Shown here: one piece after another, positions 5,467 through 6,379 of the stretch
Layout: every line of letters begins with the position of its first letter
Numbering within the stretch: position 1 is the stretch's first letter
Assembly: GCA_027038775.1 (NCBI GenBank)
Contig: JALWGP010000312.1
Location: 1,875 to 8,253 of the forward strand
DNA length: 6,379 nucleotides
DNA from: Sedimenticola sp.
GTDB lineage: Bacteria; Pseudomonadota; Gammaproteobacteria; Chromatiales; Chromatiaceae
Direction of reading: 5' to 3'
Made by a program: the position numbers and the translations under genes
The notes under the pieces: model-generated
Told to the model about the DNA's origin: nothing
Database searches by the model: none
The model's input: the letters and a program-made list of their open reading frames with translations, nothing else

Positions 5467-6379
5467 TCAGGGCATGGGAATGGGCTTGAGCTTCAACTCA
5501 TTGTCCGAGGCCCTGATAAAGCCGTATTTCTCGTAGATTGCCTGCGCCTCGGGCGTGCCCAGGTAGGAGAGGTAGCGGCTGGCGTTGTAGGGGTTGCGCC
5601 CCGTCTTCAGGATGCCGATGGCGTAGCCCACCTTGTGCTGCATGTTGTAGGGGGCGGGAATGGCCACCCCCTCCACCGGGCGGCCCTGGGCCTGGGCGTG
5701 CTTCACCTCGGTGGTCCAGACGATGCCCACGTCGGCCTCGCCCTTCTCGATGCGGTAGGGGGTCTCGCGGTGGTGGCGGGAGGTGAACCAGGTCTTGCCC
5801 GGTACCGCCCAGCAGCTCTTGCACTTCCTGCCGCCGGTGACCTTGTCGTGGATGCCGAGATCCTTGAGCATCTGCGAGCCGTAGAACTTGAAGATGCCCT
5901 CGGTGAGAGGATTGGGGTGGGACTGGACGAGGTCGTCCCGCGCCAGGTCCTCCGGCCCCTTGATGCCCTTGGGGTTGCCCCTGGCCACCATCAGCTCCAG
6001 TTTGTTGTGGGTGTAGATCATGTAGTCATGCATGATCTCCTTCTTGCGCAGCTTTTTCAGGTGGCCCAGGTTGACGCTGGCGAAGAGGTCGGGGTTCTGT
6101 GCCGTCTTCTTTCCGTTGATCTCACCCTGCTTGAGGATCTGACCCTTGAGGATCTGGCCCGGTGGAATGGTCTCGACGTAGATGCGCCCGATGTCCGGGT
6201 TCTTCTTCTGGAAGTCGCGGATCAGCTCCTCCATCACCATGAACTGGTTGCCGGCCAGGTACATCACCAGGTCTGCGGTGTAGGAGTCCTCGATCCTGCC
6301 GTACTCGATCTTTCCATCGGCGTGGAAGGTGCGATAGTCGTGGCCGAGGCCGGCTTTGTCCTTGCCGGCCAGTGCTGCC
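5467..6379 (-). CDS. ModA-like periplasmic substrate-binding protein, 5' partial
   Basis: The frame is open to the right window edge, so the start is missing; 303 residues and the TGA stop are present. It resembles the solute-binding proteins of ABC importers of the molybdate/tungstate type (type II fold): DLVMYLAGNQFMVMEELIRDF at the first lobe, VETIPPGQI, PDLFASVNLGHLKKL, LELMVARGNPKGIKGPEDLA, and the late GEADVGIVWTTEV. The ligand is not certain; the molybdate-type call rests on overall pattern only. The first visible residues, AALAGKDK, could be the end of a signal peptide. About 30 residues of extra sequence then precede the first strand. A CxxC pair (C186, C189; KCKSCW) sits in the second lobe and may form a disulfide. 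GQILK is repeated in tandem near residue 70. It is convergent with the TusA-like gene and ends at a clear terminator. Permease and ATPase genes are not in the window. Confidence 0.8.
   Translation of the reverse strand, partial: AALAGKDKAGLGHDYRTFHADGKIEYGRIEDSYTADLVMYLAGNQFMVMEELIRDFQKKNPDIGRIYVETIPPGQILKGQILKQGEINGKKTAQNPDLFASVNLGHLKKLRKKEIMHDYMIYTHNKLELMVARGNPKGIKGPEDLARDDLVQSHPNPLTEGIFKFYGSQMLKDLGIHDKVTGGRKCKSCWAVPGKTWFTSRHHRETPYRIEKGEADVGIVWTTEVKHAQAQGRPVEGVAIPAPYNMQHKVGYAIGILKTGRNPYNASRYLSYLGTPEAQAIYEKYGFIRASDNELKLKPIPMP

Noticed and set aside
5277..5489. A 70-codon + strand open frame after the TusA-like gene.
   Set aside because: It runs through the minus-strand terminator and into the 3' end of the convergent gene, has no good ribosome binding site, and I recognise no family.

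Overview
The window is a stretch of high-G+C bacterial chromosome that looks gammaproteobacterial. The evidence is a prfB-lysS neighbourhood of the usual proteobacterial kind, an RF2 whose residue numbering matches the Escherichia coli protein at both signature motifs, and interspersed repeats beginning GTAGGAGCGGC that resemble the REP repeats of Pseudomonas and related high-G+C gammaproteobacteria. No tRNA, rRNA, CRISPR array, transposase or phage gene is visible.

Left part (1-1297): the 3' end of a gene for a two-domain membrane enzyme, with a nucleotidyltransferase tail joined to a CDP-alcohol phosphatidyltransferase. It overlaps by 8 bp a small HD-domain phosphohydrolase-like gene. The two look translationally coupled and may form a membrane-lipid or polar-headgroup module. 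The phosphatidyltransferase has lost the first two aspartates of its family signature.

Middle (1330-4933): a candidate sigma-70 promoter, then prfB (RF2) with its programmed +1 frameshift, lysS (lysyl-tRNA synthetase) and ribE (riboflavin synthase), all on the + strand. REP-like palindromic repeats lie in pairs after prfB and after lysS. In both places the first repeat overlaps the end of the gene and supplies its TAG stop codon, and the stem of its hairpin begins 2 nt beyond the stop.

Right part (4971-6379): a short TusA/SirA-like gene follows ribE. After a 214-bp gap comes a convergent minus-strand gene for a ModA-like periplasmic substrate-binding protein, cut by the right window edge. 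A Rho-independent terminator for the minus-strand gene lies in the gap.

Most of the window is ordinary housekeeping sequence. The points most worth a second look are the degenerate CDP-alcohol phosphatidyltransferase signature and the repeats that provide stop codons. I did not find a convincing new multi-gene system.
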